Origin: Clostridioides difficile
GTDB lineage: Bacteria; Bacillota; Clostridia; Peptostreptococcales; Peptostreptococcaceae
NCBI GenBank assembly: GCA_012955965.1
Contig: JABBZI010000002.1
Coordinates: 1-64,000, forward strand
Direction: 5' to 3'
DNA: 64,000 bases
Below, in pieces: positions 63,892 to 64,000 of the stretch (position 1 is the stretch's first letter; the number at the start of each line of letters is the position of its first letter). The notes beneath the pieces are model-generated. The model did not search any database. It was not told where the DNA came from and was given only the letters and a program-made list of their open reading frames with translations. Made by a program: the position numbers and the translations under genes.

Positions 63892-64000
63892 ATGAAAATA
63901 GCAGTTATAATGGGTGGAATATCATCAGAGAGAGAAGTTTCTTTAAACTCAGGAAGAGAAATATATAATAATCTTGATAAAAATAAATATGATGTTATAA
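63892..64000 (+). CDS. ddl: D-alanine--D-alanine ligase, 5' part only
   Basis: ATG at 63892 behind AATAGGAGTGTATAA. The 36 codons before the window edge begin [20 protein letters not shown] and continue [16 protein letters not shown]. The GG-SSE-EVSL N-terminal signature is diagnostic for Ddl, which makes the D-Ala-D-Ala end of peptidoglycan precursors. Truncated by the window, not by mutation. Confidence 0.93.
   Translation, partial: MKIAVIMGGISSEREVSLNSGREIYNNLDKNKYDVI

Noticed and set aside
1-64000. CRISPR array or tRNA/rRNA genes
   Set aside because: I saw no regularly spaced direct repeats and no tRNA- or rRNA-like sequence on reading through; a dedicated search was not possible.

Overview
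The window is low-GC (AT-rich) Firmicute DNA with strong GGAGG-type ribosome binding sites, frequent TTG/GTG starts and many intrinsic terminators. Gene content points to Clostridioides difficile: the peroxiredoxin-chitinase spore coat protein CotE, a PdaA-type spore cortex deacetylase, a c-di-GMP cluster containing a DccA-like diguanylate cyclase, a class I c-di-GMP riboswitch and a sigma-54 activator. The assignment rests on recognition of these proteins, not on a database search. The strain cannot be told.

Layout. 1-1641: an IS1182-type insertion sequence cut by the left edge. 1.7-2.7 kb: a tryptophan transporter under a T-box with a TGG specifier. 2.8-9 kb: flavin-type proteins, then nif3/trmK, and the dnaG-rpoD macromolecular synthesis operon with a clear sigma-A promoter. 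9.2-17.5 kb: one long leftward operon (CAP-domain protein, polysaccharide deacetylase, pabA-pabB-pabC, an unknown nucleotidyltransferase, folE-folP-folB-folK, aroF) that joins chorismate entry, p-aminobenzoate and pterin synthesis, which together make dihydropteroate. 17.7-27 kb: envelope and unknown genes (MORN protein, YitT, LrgAB with a structured leader, TPR membrane protein, an AAA-less Fis-type regulator, VanW protein, membrane proteins). 27.2-34.3 kb: cotE, RNase HI, a DinG-type helicase, pdaA. 34.4-42 kb: small regulators and enzymes, a secreted agmatine/arginine deiminase-like protein, two MerR regulators, and a c-di-GMP riboswitch preceding two tiny unknown ORFs.

42.8-50.8 kb is the signalling core: an EAL phosphodiesterase with degenerate GGDEF, a GGDEF cyclase with canonical active site, and a membrane Cache-GGDEF-EAL phosphodiesterase translationally overlapped with a sugar-binding lipoprotein that has no ABC transporter beside it. 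The first two share an NTF2-like plus PAS sensory layout. With the upstream riboswitch this is a locus where c-di-GMP is made, destroyed and sensed.

50.9-53 kb holds three poorly known genes (HTH-like, zinc-ribbon DUF4145, DUF1835) next to a tyrosine-recombinase remnant. 53.2-64 kb carries a MATE exporter, a diphthamide-ligase-like ATPase, small membrane proteins, a TIGR01212 radical SAM protein, a DMT exporter with a sigma-54 promoter facing its divergent sigma-54 activator, a zinc-phospholipase-C-like protein, a HAD phosphatase, cinA and the beginning of ddl.

No rRNA, tRNA or CRISPR array was recognised. Start codons were chosen by ribosome binding site, and several differ from the longest open frame.
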